Positions 1 through 7,701 of a stretch of 18,154 nucleotides of DNA are shown here, piece after piece; the stretch's first letter is position 1; every line of letters starts with the position of its first letter. Under the pieces are notes generated by a model. It searched no databases, had not been told where the DNA came from, and saw only the letters and a list, made by a program, of their open reading frames with translations. The stretch comes from JAHFKM01 sp035655455 (GTDB lineage Archaea > Nanobdellota > Nanobdellia > SCGC-AAA011-G17 > GW2011-AR18), in contig DASRUL010000019.1 of the NCBI GenBank assembly GCA_035655455.1, forward strand, positions 1 through 18,154, given 5' to 3'. The translations under genes were made by a program, and so were the position numbers.

Positions 1-1
1 T

Positions 2-226
2 GATGCCTTTTTAAAACGGCAGCCTTATTTTATTCCGTTGGGCAACAAGCATGAGCGTGATGCGTTGTGTGCTGCCTTGTGTTCGCTGAAAAAAGTGAGT
101 TACTTGTTGAAGAAGATTGACGACACGTTGAAGCAGAAAAAATTGGAGCACTTGACTGAACGGGTGCGGGAGAGGGTTGTTGTTGATGGTCTTCCGATTG
201 CGAAGGCGTTGAGGTTGTTTATGTAG
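2..226 (+). CDS. C-terminal end of a RuvC/YqgF-like (DUF460-type) RNase H-fold protein, partial
   Basis: The frame is open from the first base of the window to a TAG at 224-226, so this is the last 74 residues of a gene that begins upstream. The visible part has the motif NKHERDALCAALCSLKK followed by a Lys-rich helix and then VVVDGLPIAKALRLF. A His-x-Arg-Asp-Ala-Leu-Ala-Ala stretch like this is the last active-site block of RuvC/YqgF-type RNase H folds. The same block followed by a basic helix and a 'V..G.sIa.Al' segment resembles archaeal DUF460 proteins, which are predicted nucleases. If so, the protein ends soon after that block, unlike longer DUF460 members. The gene is convergent with rad50, with 40 bases between the stops. 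The family call rests on motif memory from a short fragment and is tentative; that it is a real coding end is likelier. Confidence 0.5.
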   Translation, partial: DAFLKRQPYFIPLGNKHERDALCAALCSLKKVSYLLKKIDDTLKQKKLEHLTERVRERVVVDGLPIAKALRLFM

Positions 227-266
227 CATCTATTATATTTTCATAAGCTATCGAAAGTTGAATTGC

Positions 267-2315
267 TTAATATAATATTGTGCTGATGGAGTCTTGTTTT
301 TCCAGCCTAATGATATTCTCGACAAAGCTTTCTATTTCTTGTTCGTGGCTGACAATGATGATTTGTTTCATGGTGAGTTCTTGGAGAACGTCTCTGAGTT
401 TTGCGAGTTGTTCTGTGCTGAAGCCGTCTGTTGGCTCATCGAGGATGAGCAAGTCCTTGGTGGTGATTGCTGAGGACAAATTGTTGATGGCTTGGTTGAG
501 TGCTAGCCTATAGGCGAGTGCCGCAGCTGTTTTTTCTCCACCGCTGAGGCTTTCATAATCTAGGTCGTAGCCGTTTTGTTCTATTCTTGGGGTGAAAGTT
601 GGGTCGAGGTGTATATGAAGATGCTGTTCCTCGATGAGGAGGTTGAACCATTTTTTGAAGTGGTGTTGGAAGTCGTGGTGGAGGCTGCTCATGATTGTTT
701 TTTCAAGGGTTTCCATGAGGATGATGAAGTGCTCTTCGATCCAGTGTTGGATTTTTGTGAAGCGCTCAAGTTGTGTTTTGAGTTGTTCTTTGTGTTGGAT
801 TTCTTTTGTAAGTTCTTCAAGGTTTAATGCCTCGATGGTGAGTTCCTTGGTGAGTGTTGCGTAAGAGATTGCTGCTTGTTGTTCTTCAGCGAGCGCTTGT
901 TCGTGTTCTTGTCTTGCTTGGGCGTAAGCGTGTTCTGTGTTTTTGAGGATGTTTATTTCTTGCTCAAGGTGATTAACGGTCCCGGTTAGTTGTTCAAGTT
1001 GTTGGTCGAGGTGTTTTTGTTCTTTATTCAGGTCTTCGAGTGCAATCTTTTTCTTTTCAAGTTCTTGTGTTTTGACGCTGATGATGCCGCTGATTTTTTC
1101 TTGTTCTCTCATTGCTTCGAGTTCTTGTCTGAGATTGGAGAGGTGGTGTGCTGTTGTTTGCTCTTGGAAGAGGAGTGTTGAGAGCTGATGTTCAAAGTTC
1201 CTTGCCTTTTCTTCCTCGTTGGTGAGGATGAGGTGCTTGTGTTCTTCTTGTACTGGTTGGAGGCAGGTGGGGCAGGTGGTGAGCCTGCTAATAATTTTTT
1301 TGAGAGTCTCACTTGTGTGTTTAAGTACCCTGATGCTAGTTATGGTTGTGGTAATGTCTTTGAGGTTTTGTTCTACGCTGGTAACGAGTTCTATGTGGCG
1401 TTTGAGTTCTAGTGGGTTGGTTGGTTGGTTGGTGGTTTCTTTGGCGAGAGCGTGGATGTCTTCGAGGAGGATGTCAATATGTTTTGTATTTTTTTTAAGG
1501 TGTTCTCTTGTTGTGGTAAGGATGAAGTCTTGAAGGGCATGTTCTTTTTTGAGGTTGACAAGAGTGGAGGCTGCTTGTTCCTGCCTTGAGAGCTCCTGCC
1601 TTTTTTCAAGTGCTGCTTGCCTCTTTATTTCTAGGCTCTTTCTTGCTGTTTCTTGATGTTGTTGGAGTTGGGAAAGCTGCTGTCTTTTTTCAAGTGCTGC
1701 TTGCCTCTTTGTTTCGAGATCGTAGATTGATCCCGCGAGTTCTTTGCGTTGTTCCCTGAGAGAGCCTATGAGAATTCTCGCGTTGGTTCTGATGCGTTTG
1801 TACTTGTCGATGTTGAAGACTCTTCTGAGGGTTTCCATTCTGTCTTCGTCGTTTCCTGAGAGGATGAGTTTCATGTCCTCTTGTGGAGTGTAGACAGTGT
1901 ATCTGTAGATCATGGATTTCTTGGTGAGTGTTTCTTCTGGGTAGTTGAGGAGTTCGAGGATTCGTTGTTTGAGTTCCGTGCTGGTGTAGTCTTGTCCGGT
2001 GCCGTTGACGCTGAGAAATCCAAAGTCTTGGCTGATGCTGTTGGTTCCTCGCTTGAGTGCCCTCTTGATAAAAACTTCTTTGTCATTGAGGGTAAAGGCG
2101 AGCGCTACTGATCCGGTGTCTTTTCCGTTTCTAAGAAGACTGCCTCCGTTGAGTTCTCCGCGTTTGAGACCGAAGAGTGCGAATTCTATTGCTTGGAGGA
2201 TGGTGCTCTTTCCGCTGCCGACATCTCCTGAGAGGAGAGTGTTTCCTTGGGGAAAGGCGAGGGTTTGTTTAGTGAAGCTTCTGATGTTTTCCAAAGTGAG
2301 CGTGTTGAGGATCAT
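267..2315 (-). CDS. rad50: DNA double-strand break repair ATPase Rad50 (short form)
   Basis: SMC-family ATPase that clamps and tethers broken DNA ends with the Mre11 nuclease. The 682-residue product shows every expected element in order: Walker A GDVGSGKS (residues 30-37), two coiled-coil arms, a CPTC zinc hook near residue 347 where two Rad50 arms would join through Zn, the ABC signature LSGGEK (about 590), Walker B with D-loop LLILDEPTDGFS (about 625), and an IVSHE switch histidine. The hook lies almost exactly in the middle, as expected. At 682 residues it is shorter than the roughly 850-900 of well-studied archaeal Rad50s; the arms are what is shortened. The N-terminal arm contains a 28-residue duplication (KRQAALEKRQ occurs twice), equal to four heptads. 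The start overlaps the mre11 stop by 4 bases (ATGA), implying translational coupling. No HerA or NurA gene is in view. Confidence 0.96.
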   Translation of the reverse strand: MILNTLTLENIRSFTKQTLAFPQGNTLLSGDVGSGKSTILQAIEFALFGLKRGELNGGSLLRNGKDTGSVALAFTLNDKEVFIKRALKRGTNSISQDFGFLSVNGTGQDYTSTELKQRILELLNYPEETLTKKSMIYRYTVYTPQEDMKLILSGNDEDRMETLRRVFNIDKYKRIRTNARILIGSLREQRKELAGSIYDLETKRQAALEKRQQLSQLQQHQETARKSLEIKRQAALEKRQELSRQEQAASTLVNLKKEHALQDFILTTTREHLKKNTKHIDILLEDIHALAKETTNQPTNPLELKRHIELVTSVEQNLKDITTTITSIRVLKHTSETLKKIISRLTTCPTCLQPVQEEHKHLILTNEEEKARNFEHQLSTLLFQEQTTAHHLSNLRQELEAMREQEKISGIISVKTQELEKKKIALEDLNKEQKHLDQQLEQLTGTVNHLEQEINILKNTEHAYAQARQEHEQALAEEQQAAISYATLTKELTIEALNLEELTKEIQHKEQLKTQLERFTKIQHWIEEHFIILMETLEKTIMSSLHHDFQHHFKKWFNLLIEEQHLHIHLDPTFTPRIEQNGYDLDYESLSGGEKTAAALAYRLALNQAINNLSSAITTKDLLILDEPTDGFSTEQLAKLRDVLQELTMKQIIIVSHEQEIESFVENIIRLEKQDSISTILY
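1597..1718 (-). repeat. 84-base direct repeat inside rad50
   Basis: Two copies of TTTTTTCAAGTGCTGCTTGC with matching flanks (1601-1634 and 1685-1718) lie 84 bases apart inside the N-terminal coiled-coil arm of Rad50. The period is 28 residues, exactly four heptads, so the duplication keeps the coiled-coil register. Confidence 0.8.
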
Positions 2316-3484
2316 GGGAGTGCTTTGGTTGCTTCATTGATGATTCTTGTCTCGTAATCCTGGGTCTTTTCTCCTTCGAGTTTTTCTTTGTCGAGGGCGG
2401 TAATGAGAGTGTAGATTATTTCTTCTTCGTTGTGAAAAGTGTTTGTCAGTGTTTGTTTGATGAGGTCTTGCTCAAGTGTTTCTGATGGTTCGTGGATTGC
2501 TGGTTGTTCGTATTCTTGTGTAACAAGCTTTGTTGTGTTTTTGAGGAGTGCGTATGCCTTTTCGCAGTGTTTGTTGATGTTTCTAAAATCGATGTCTGAG
2601 GGTTTTCCTTCTTTGAGTGTTCCTTCTATTCTGAGAGTGATGATGTTGTCTTCAGGATGAGGGAGGCTGGTGAGGATTTCTTGTTCTACCTGTGCCGGTG
2701 TTTTACCATCGGCATTGATGAAGAGCGTTGTGACCTCTTTGAGTTTAAGAGAGACGTGTTTTAAGGTGAGTTTGTTGTTGGTTGTTTCCGCAAGGTAAAA
2801 TCCCCCATGGTGGAGTTCTTCGAGTTCTTTGAAGTTGTTGGGAAAGGTTGGTCCCGGGTAAGCGATGGTGCCATACTCTTGGAAGGTTGCGTTTCTGACG
2901 AAGTGTGGGTGTCCTCCTGCGTAGTAGTTGAATCCTTTAGGCAGGATGCTTAAATCAGCGCAATCGAGAGTTTCAAAGCCTACTTCTTTGAATTGATTGA
3001 GAAGGGTGTGGAACAGGAAGATTTTGAATCCTGGTTCTTGTTCGAGGCTTGCGTAGTTCATGGTTGTGTAATTATTTTTTTCTAGCCCTCCCTTTCTTCC
3101 CATGTAGCCTGTGATTTTTGTTCCTGTCTTGTCTGTGGTGAACGTAAGGGTATTGTCTTGGAGTTTCATGACGTTTTCGACGAGGCCTGCGTGTTCGAGG
3201 ATGTCGAGCATGGTTTTTCCTGACGCTGAGTAGTCGTGGCTTCCTGGAATAAGGTAAACGGGAATATCCTGTTCTTTAAGAAGGACAAGAATGCTTGTCA
3301 CGTCTTTGAGGATGTCTAAAGGCGGCAGTGCTGTGTCAAAGAGGTCTCCCGCGATGAGGATGAATCCTGCTCGTTCTTGGAGTGCTGTTTCTATGGCTTT
3401 CCTGAAGCTTTCTATTCCTAATCTTCTGAGGCCTTTGTCTCTCCATCCTCCTAAGTGGCAATCTGAGAGGTGTGCGAATTTCAT
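2312..3484 (-). CDS. mre11: DNA repair exonuclease/endonuclease Mre11
   Basis: Calcineurin-like metallophosphoesterase that trims DNA ends in the Mre11-Rad50 complex. The 390-residue product has the phosphodiesterase signature: SDCHLGG at the N-terminus (Asp8, His10), AGDLFD (Asp47), PGSHD (His83, Asp84), an FHTLL histidine, and a GGHPHF block in place of the usual GHxH. The residue before His83 is Ser where the canonical motif GNHD has a metal-binding Asn; this may be normal for the lineage. The C-terminal half is the capping and Rad50-binding region. It is the first gene of a two-gene operon with rad50 (4-base overlap). A TATA-like element about 30 bases upstream places transcription start almost on the ATG, so the message is probably leaderless. 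Confidence 0.95.
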   Translation of the reverse strand: MKFAHLSDCHLGGWRDKGLRRLGIESFRKAIETALQERAGFILIAGDLFDTALPPLDILKDVTSILVLLKEQDIPVYLIPGSHDYSASGKTMLDILEHAGLVENVMKLQDNTLTFTTDKTGTKITGYMGRKGGLEKNNYTTMNYASLEQEPGFKIFLFHTLLNQFKEVGFETLDCADLSILPKGFNYYAGGHPHFVRNATFQEYGTIAYPGPTFPNNFKELEELHHGGFYLAETTNNKLTLKHVSLKLKEVTTLFINADGKTPAQVEQEILTSLPHPEDNIITLRIEGTLKEGKPSDIDFRNINKHCEKAYALLKNTTKLVTQEYEQPAIHEPSETLEQDLIKQTLTNTFHNEEEIIYTLITALDKEKLEGEKTQDYETRIINEATKALP

Positions 3485-3507
3485 TAAGGGGAAAAAAAGG
3501 TGTTGGT

Positions 3508-3518
3508 ATTTTTATAGA
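3508..3518 (-). promoter_or_regulatory. TATA box of the mre11-rad50 operon
   Basis: On the minus strand the sequence reads TCTATAAAAATACC, centred about 28-30 bases before the mre11 ATG. That spacing puts the transcription start within a few bases of the start codon, matching the leaderless arrangement of most genes here. Confidence 0.55.
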
Positions 3519-3540
3519 TAGTTGTGGAAAGAAATAAGTG

Positions 3541-4884
3541 TTAGAAAGTCAGTTTGAGTTTTTCTCCGTCTTTCATGATGTGGACGTTTTTTCCTGTGAC
3601 GTAGCCCATTTCTTGCGCTAACTCATTGAATGCTCCTTCCATAGTTGGTTCCCCGTGGCACGGGATGAGGTGTTTTGGTTTGAGCATGGTGATGAAATCC
3701 CTGAGGTCTTCCCGTCCAGAATGTCCGCTGACATGGATCGAGGTGAAGATTCTTACCTTCATTTTTTTGAGCTGATTTTCCAAGGCTGCCCTGTTAGCGA
3801 TATTGATTTCTGCTGGGATGGTATTGCAGGAGAAGACGATATGGTCTTCTTCTTTGAAGGTGAAGTGGAGTTTTTTGTTGACGATCTTGTCTAAGATTGA
3901 TCCTGGTTCTCCTTGGTTGCCTGTGCATAAAACAAGGTATTTGTCCCTTCGTTTTTCTATCTCGCGTAGCTTTTTTTCTACGTCTCTTCTATAGGGGATG
4001 ACTTGCGCCTCCTTGGAATAGTGGATGAGGTTAAGTTTTTCTGCTGCTTTGATGTAGCGGTGCATGCTTCTTCCGAGGATGACTGCTTTTCTGTTCAGTC
4101 TTTTTGCGAAGTCTAGGACGCTTCGTATTCTGGGAAGGTGGCTGGCGAAGGTTGTGACGAAGATGGCTTTGCCTTCGTTATCAACGCCAAGTAAAACGTC
4201 TTTGAGCATTTCTCGCGCGACGCTTTCTGAAGGCGTCTTGATTTCCTTTGGAGCGTACAAGCATTCGCAGATACATAATAACACTTGGTTTTCAAGTTCT
4301 CGTAATCGTTTGTAGTTAGGTTTGCTTCCAATGATAGGATTGTTGTCCAGTTTGAAGTCTGTCGCGTACATGATGACGCCTTTCTTGGTGTGCAAGGCGA
4401 CGAGAGAGCACTGGAGGGTGGAGTGGCTGATGCTGATGAGTTCAAGGCTGATGTTTTCTGTAAGTTTGATTTTTTTATCAAGAGCTGTAGGCATGAGTTT
4501 GTTTGGAAGGATGATGTCTTCGTCTTCGAGGATGGATTTCAGGACTTGCAAGGAGTAGGGGCTTCCGATGATTGGCACTCTGTATTTTGCTGCGAGGTAT
4601 TGGACTGCGCCGATGTGGTCAAGGTGTGCGTGTCCGAGGACGATTGCTTTGACTTTGTCTTTCCAGTCTTCAATAACGCTATCATCCGGGATTGCGCCTA
4701 TTTTGACGAGTTGTTGCGTCGAGGGCACATATTTTTCTCCTGTGTCGTCTTGTTGTTGTAAGCTGACGATTGGTGGAAGATAAATGCCCATATCGCAGAG
4801 GATGACTTCCTCGTCTATTTTGATGGCGGTCATGTTTTTGCCTACTTCGTTGTAGCCGCCGATAGTGCAGATTTCAATGTTCAT
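3541..4884 (-). CDS. Archaeal RNase J, beta-CASP metallo-beta-lactamase ribonuclease
   Basis: Two-zinc beta-CASP nuclease of the RNase J group, which degrades RNA 5' to 3' and contributes to RNA processing and turnover. In the 447-residue product the metallo-beta-lactamase motif HAHLDH is at residues 85-90, followed by ISHS (motif 3 His) and YATDF (motif 4 Asp). The C-terminal beta-CASP part has FVTTFASH, the SCNTIP block, HVSGHSG and PCHGE. There is no N-terminal KH domain, so it is not the aCPSF1-type relative. The frame stays open to 4950, but I place the start at the ATG at 4884. A TATA box at 4911-4920 lies inside the longer version, and the product then begins MNIEICTIGGYNEVGKNM, a typical RNase J start. 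It is transcribed away from gatC. Confidence 0.93.
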   Translation of the reverse strand: MNIEICTIGGYNEVGKNMTAIKIDEEVILCDMGIYLPPIVSLQQQDDTGEKYVPSTQQLVKIGAIPDDSVIEDWKDKVKAIVLGHAHLDHIGAVQYLAAKYRVPIIGSPYSLQVLKSILEDEDIILPNKLMPTALDKKIKLTENISLELISISHSTLQCSLVALHTKKGVIMYATDFKLDNNPIIGSKPNYKRLRELENQVLLCICECLYAPKEIKTPSESVAREMLKDVLLGVDNEGKAIFVTTFASHLPRIRSVLDFAKRLNRKAVILGRSMHRYIKAAEKLNLIHYSKEAQVIPYRRDVEKKLREIEKRRDKYLVLCTGNQGEPGSILDKIVNKKLHFTFKEEDHIVFSCNTIPAEINIANRAALENQLKKMKVRIFTSIHVSGHSGREDLRDFITMLKPKHLIPCHGEPTMEGAFNELAQEMGYVTGKNVHIMKDGEKLKLTF

Positions 4885-4910
4885 AGTATTATCTGGAGTT
4901 TTTAGAGGGG

Positions 4911-4920
4911 TACTATATAA
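4911..4920 (-). promoter_or_regulatory. TATA box of the RNase J gene
   Basis: On the minus strand CATTTATATAGTA lies about 29 bases before the ATG at 4884, predicting a leaderless or very short-leader message. It forms a divergent pair with the gatC promoter about 35 bases away. Confidence 0.6.
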
Positions 4921-4948
4921 ATGTTGGTTTTGGTTTTTTCGCAGGCGC

Positions 4949-4960
4949 ATTATTTATATA
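4949..4960 (+). promoter_or_regulatory. TATA box of the gatC operon
   Basis: The plus strand reads ATTATTTATATAGG. Transcription start is expected near 4980, on top of the candidate start codons of gatC (GTG 4977, TTG 4980, ATG 4983), so the first gene is probably leaderless. Confidence 0.6.
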
Positions 4961-4982
4961 GGTTGAGGATGTTCTTGTGTTG

Positions 4983-5267
4983 ATGGGCATTGACAGAGAG
5001 CTTATTTTAAAAGTGGCGAAGAACGCAAAATTATCTTTAACTGATGAAGAAATAGAAGAGTTCGTGCCGCAGTTCCAGGAGGTTCTTGAGGCTTTTTCGA
5101 AATTGAGGGAGGTTGATACTGAAAAAACAGGAGTAAGCGCGCATCCTGTTGGTGTTCGCAATGTTGTGCGTGAGGATGATCCTGGTGAGTGTGTTGATCG
5201 TGAGAGTATCTTGTCAAACACAAAGCATAAAAAAGACGGCTACTTTGTAGGGCCGAAGGCGTTATGA
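4983..5267 (+). CDS. gatC: Aspartyl/glutamyl-tRNA amidotransferase subunit C (GatC)
   Basis: Small helical subunit that wraps around GatA and stabilises the GatCAB complex, which amidates Asp-tRNA(Asn) or Glu-tRNA(Gln). The product (94 residues from the ATG) shows the family pattern: an N-terminal VAKNAKLSLTDEEIEEF helix, a second helix ending LREVDTEKTG, then HPVGVRNVVREDDPG and a C-terminal KDGYFVGPKAL tail. I chose the ATG at 4983; GTG 4977 or TTG 4980 would add one or two residues, and the TATA spacing cannot separate them. The stop overlaps the next ORF by 4 bases (ATGA). In archaea GatCAB usually serves Asn-tRNA, while GatDE serves Gln-tRNA. No gatB is in view. Confidence 0.93.
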   Translation: MGIDRELILKVAKNAKLSLTDEEIEEFVPQFQEVLEAFSKLREVDTEKTGVSAHPVGVRNVVREDDPGECVDRESILSNTKHKKDGYFVGPKAL

Positions 5268-5584
5268 TATTGGAGGCTCTTTTAAAACTGTTGAGAAATG
5301 ACAGGCCAAATGTTGTTGAGCCTTTGCAAGAGTTGGGCCCTATTCCTGATCATGAATACGCGAAGTTTATTCCGCGTGTGTTGGCTGACCCTGAACTGGT
5401 GAAGAGAATTAATGATGATGCCATCTTGGAAGTAGCGAGAGGCTACTTGTACTCCCGCCATAAGTGCGGGCTGTTGGGAATTTCGTATGTTGTTCCTGAA
5501 GTTGGTTCTTTTGAGCGTGCGTGTGCGGCTGCGTACCTTGATAGATTTGGGACAGGGGCATTGGGTGGGGCTAATGAATCTTAA
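5264..5584 (+). CDS. Unknown 106-residue protein encoded between gatC and gatA
   Basis: I do not recognise this protein. It overlaps gatC by 4 bases (ATGA) and gatA by 11 bases, so all three genes are packed as one translationally coupled unit, and its codon use resembles its neighbours. The sequence looks soluble and mainly helical: an N-terminal LLKLLRNDRP helix, a Pro-containing linker, then ADPELVKRINDDAILEVARGYL, a YSRHKCGLLGI segment, a VPEVGSFERACAAAYL helix and a Gly-rich end. There is no membrane segment or signal peptide. Two Cys residues are visible but form no metal motif. Its position suggests a role linked to the amidotransferase or to tRNA charging, but that is inference from context only. 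Confidence 0.82.
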   Translation: MILEALLKLLRNDRPNVVEPLQELGPIPDHEYAKFIPRVLADPELVKRINDDAILEVARGYLYSRHKCGLLGISYVVPEVGSFERACAAAYLDRFGTGALGGANES

Positions 5585-6974
5585 AGAGTTTCTTCTTGAG
5601 GTGAAGTCTGGGAGTGTGGATATTGTTGAGTGTACTGAGAAAGTGTTTGACGAGCTTGGGCGTGTGAATGAGGAGTTTCATTACATGAACGCTGTGTCTA
5701 GGGAGTTGGCGATAGGCCAGGCGAGAAAGTTGCGGATAAAACCTTCTGGAAAGCTTGCTGGTGTTCCTGTTTCTGTGAAGGATTCCATTTGCGTGAAGGG
5801 TGTTGAGTCTACTGCTGGCTCGAAAATGCTCGCTGGCTACAAGCCGTTGTTTCATGCGACTGTTGTTGAGCGTTCAGTTCGTGAGGGTGCCTTGATTGTT
5901 GGAAAGACAGGCCAGGATGAGTTTGGTTTTGGGGGGTTTTCCACGAACGTTGGGATTGGGTTCAAGGTTCCTTTGAATCCATTTGATAAGGAAAGGGTGA
6001 CTGGCGGGTCTTCTGGTGGCGCTGCCGGGTTGGCCCAAAAGATGCCATTGCATATTGCTCTTGGCGAGTCTACTGGTGGTTCGATTGTGAACCCTGCGTC
6101 GTTTTGTGGAGTGTTTGGTCTGGCTCCGACATATGGTCTTGTTTCAAGGTATGGCTTGATTGATTATGGGAACTCGTTGGATAAGGTTGGGCCGTTATGT
6201 AGTGAGGTGTATGGCGCTGCGTTGATGTTGGAGGTGATTGCTGGGTTTGATGAGAAAGACGCGACAAGCCTTCGTGCTTCTCCTGAGGAGTACACTTCTT
6301 TTTTAAAGAAGGATGTGAAAGGGATGAGGGTGGGAATAATAAAAGACGCCTTTGGGGACGGTGTGGATAAGGAGGTTGAGGCTCAGGTGAAGAAGGCCGT
6401 TGGGAAGCTTGAGTCTTTGGGCTGTGTTGTGAAGGAAATATCGTTGCCACTGAGCGTGAAGTATGGCATTCCTTGTTATTATCTTATTGCGACGTCTGAG
6501 GCTTCTTCGAATCTTGCGAAGTTGTGTGGGATGAGGTATGGGTTGCACGAGCAGTTGAAAGGTGACTTCAGCGAGTATTTTACTTCTGTGAGGAGTCATG
6601 GCTTTGGAAAAGAAGCGAAAAGAAGGATCATGCTTGGAACGTTTGCGAGGATGTCTGGGTTTCGTGACGCTTATTATATCAAGGCGATGAAGGTGAGAAC
6701 AAAGATTATTGAGGAGTATAAGAAAGCGTTCAAGAATGTTGATGTGTTGGTGAGTCCTACTGTTCCGATGCTTCCCCCCAAGATTAATGACGTTTCGAAG
6801 CTTTCTTTGCTTGAGAATTATATGATTGACGTGCTGACCGTTGGTCCGAATCTTGCGGGGTTGCCTCATGCGAACGTTCCAGTTGGTTTTTCAAAAGGCT
6901 TGCCTGTAGGCATGATGGTGACTGCTGATCATTTGAAAGAGGGGCTGTTGTTTCAGGTTGCGAAGGAATTCTAG
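5574..6974 (+). CDS. gatA: Aspartyl/glutamyl-tRNA amidotransferase subunit A (GatA)
   Basis: Amidase-signature subunit that hydrolyses Gln or Asn to supply ammonia for tRNA-dependent amidation. The 466-residue product carries the Ser-cisSer-Lys triad: Lys69 in PVSVKDSICVKG, the cis-Ser in VTGGSSGGAAG (146/147) and the nucleophile Ser170 in ALGESTGGSIVNPASFCG. The last block normally reads GSDTGGSIRQPA, so the Asp before TGGS is Ser and the Arg-Gln after it is Val-Asn. The catalytic residues remain, and the downstream PTYGLVSRYGLIDYGNSLDKVGPL block is typical. The frame opens earlier (5487), but the ATG at 5574 after GGGTGGGG gives a normal GatA N-terminus. It overlaps the unknown ORF upstream by 11 bases and its end overlaps the PHP gene by 4 bases, tail to tail. 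Confidence 0.95.
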   Translation: MNLKEFLLEVKSGSVDIVECTEKVFDELGRVNEEFHYMNAVSRELAIGQARKLRIKPSGKLAGVPVSVKDSICVKGVESTAGSKMLAGYKPLFHATVVERSVREGALIVGKTGQDEFGFGGFSTNVGIGFKVPLNPFDKERVTGGSSGGAAGLAQKMPLHIALGESTGGSIVNPASFCGVFGLAPTYGLVSRYGLIDYGNSLDKVGPLCSEVYGAALMLEVIAGFDEKDATSLRASPEEYTSFLKKDVKGMRVGIIKDAFGDGVDKEVEAQVKKAVGKLESLGCVVKEISLPLSVKYGIPCYYLIATSEASSNLAKLCGMRYGLHEQLKGDFSEYFTSVRSHGFGKEAKRRIMLGTFARMSGFRDAYYIKAMKVRTKIIEEYKKAFKNVDVLVSPTVPMLPPKINDVSKLSLLENYMIDVLTVGPNLAGLPHANVPVGFSKGLPVGMMVTADHLKEGLLFQVAKEF

Positions 6975-7663
6975 TAGTGTCCTCTTCTCTTCCAAATCTT
7001 GAATGGCATGTAGAGGAAGAGTGCGATGCTGACTTTGAGGAAGTTCCACAAACTCAGTGGCGTGCTCTTTACCTCAACCCTTCCCTCTTTGATGGCTTTG
7101 ATGAGAGAGCGAGCGTCGTTCTTGTCAGCGTTTACGATGCTGTAGGTGTGGCCGAGCTGAAAGAGATAGTGTGTGTCTGAGTTTCCCACGAGTGGCTTAT
7201 TGTATTGCTGAGAAAGTGCTACTGCCTTCTTGTTTAAGTTTAGGAAGGGAAGATAAAAGTGGCAGTATTCAATCGCGTCAAATAAATGGATGTTTCTTTC
7301 AAGGTTTTTCCCGAGCGCGTTGAAAAAGTAGAAAGGATGAGAGGGCATAATGAGCGTGTCTTCTCTTTTTATTTTCTTCAGGTCTTCAAGGCTGTTAATG
7401 CCCTCCAGTTCTTCTTCTTTTGCGTTGAGAATAAGGATATGTGTTCCTTCGATAGTGCGTTCTGTGCCTGGAATGAGGGTGATTTCTTTTTTCTTGGCAT
7501 AGGCTTGAAGGTCTTCGGTGAAGTAAGCATGATCATGAAAGGTGAGTGCTGCCGCGTGGTACCCCCTTGATGAGAGGCCGTCGAGTAATTGTTTGCTTGT
7601 GTAACTGATGACGTCGTGCTTGTCTTCCGCGGCGTGCAGATGAAAGTCTGTTTTGAGGTGCAT
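6971..7663 (-). CDS. PHP-domain metal-dependent phosphoesterase with C-terminal membrane anchor
   Basis: The 230-residue product has the PHP metal-binding series: DFHLH (His8, His10), TFHDHAYF, PGTER (Glu), MPSHPF and GNSDTH. PHP proteins hydrolyse phosphoesters such as nucleotides, sugar phosphates or nucleic acid ends, and the substrate cannot be read from the sequence. The last 30 residues (WNFLKVSIALFLYMPFKIW then KRR) form one hydrophobic helix with a basic end, so the protein is probably membrane-associated with the PHP domain facing the cytoplasm. A TATA-like CCTTTTAAAAG lies about 28 bases before the ATG and there is no Shine-Dalgarno, so it may be leaderless even though the acidic small ORF lies 38 bases upstream on the same strand. 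Confidence 0.85.
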   Translation of the reverse strand: MHLKTDFHLHAAEDKHDVISYTSKQLLDGLSSRGYHAAALTFHDHAYFTEDLQAYAKKKEITLIPGTERTIEGTHILILNAKEEELEGINSLEDLKKIKREDTLIMPSHPFYFFNALGKNLERNIHLFDAIEYCHFYLPFLNLNKKAVALSQQYNKPLVGNSDTHYLFQLGHTYSIVNADKNDARSLIKAIKEGRVEVKSTPLSLWNFLKVSIALFLYMPFKIWKRRGHY

Positions 7664-7701
7664 GGAAAAAATGAAAGAAGAAGTTCTTTTAAAGGTGTGG
7701 T

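Noticed and set aside
5487..5573. Longer GatA N-terminus
   Set aside because: The extension is an out-of-frame reading of the upstream ORF; the ATG at 5574 follows a G-rich ribosome site and gives a normal GatA.
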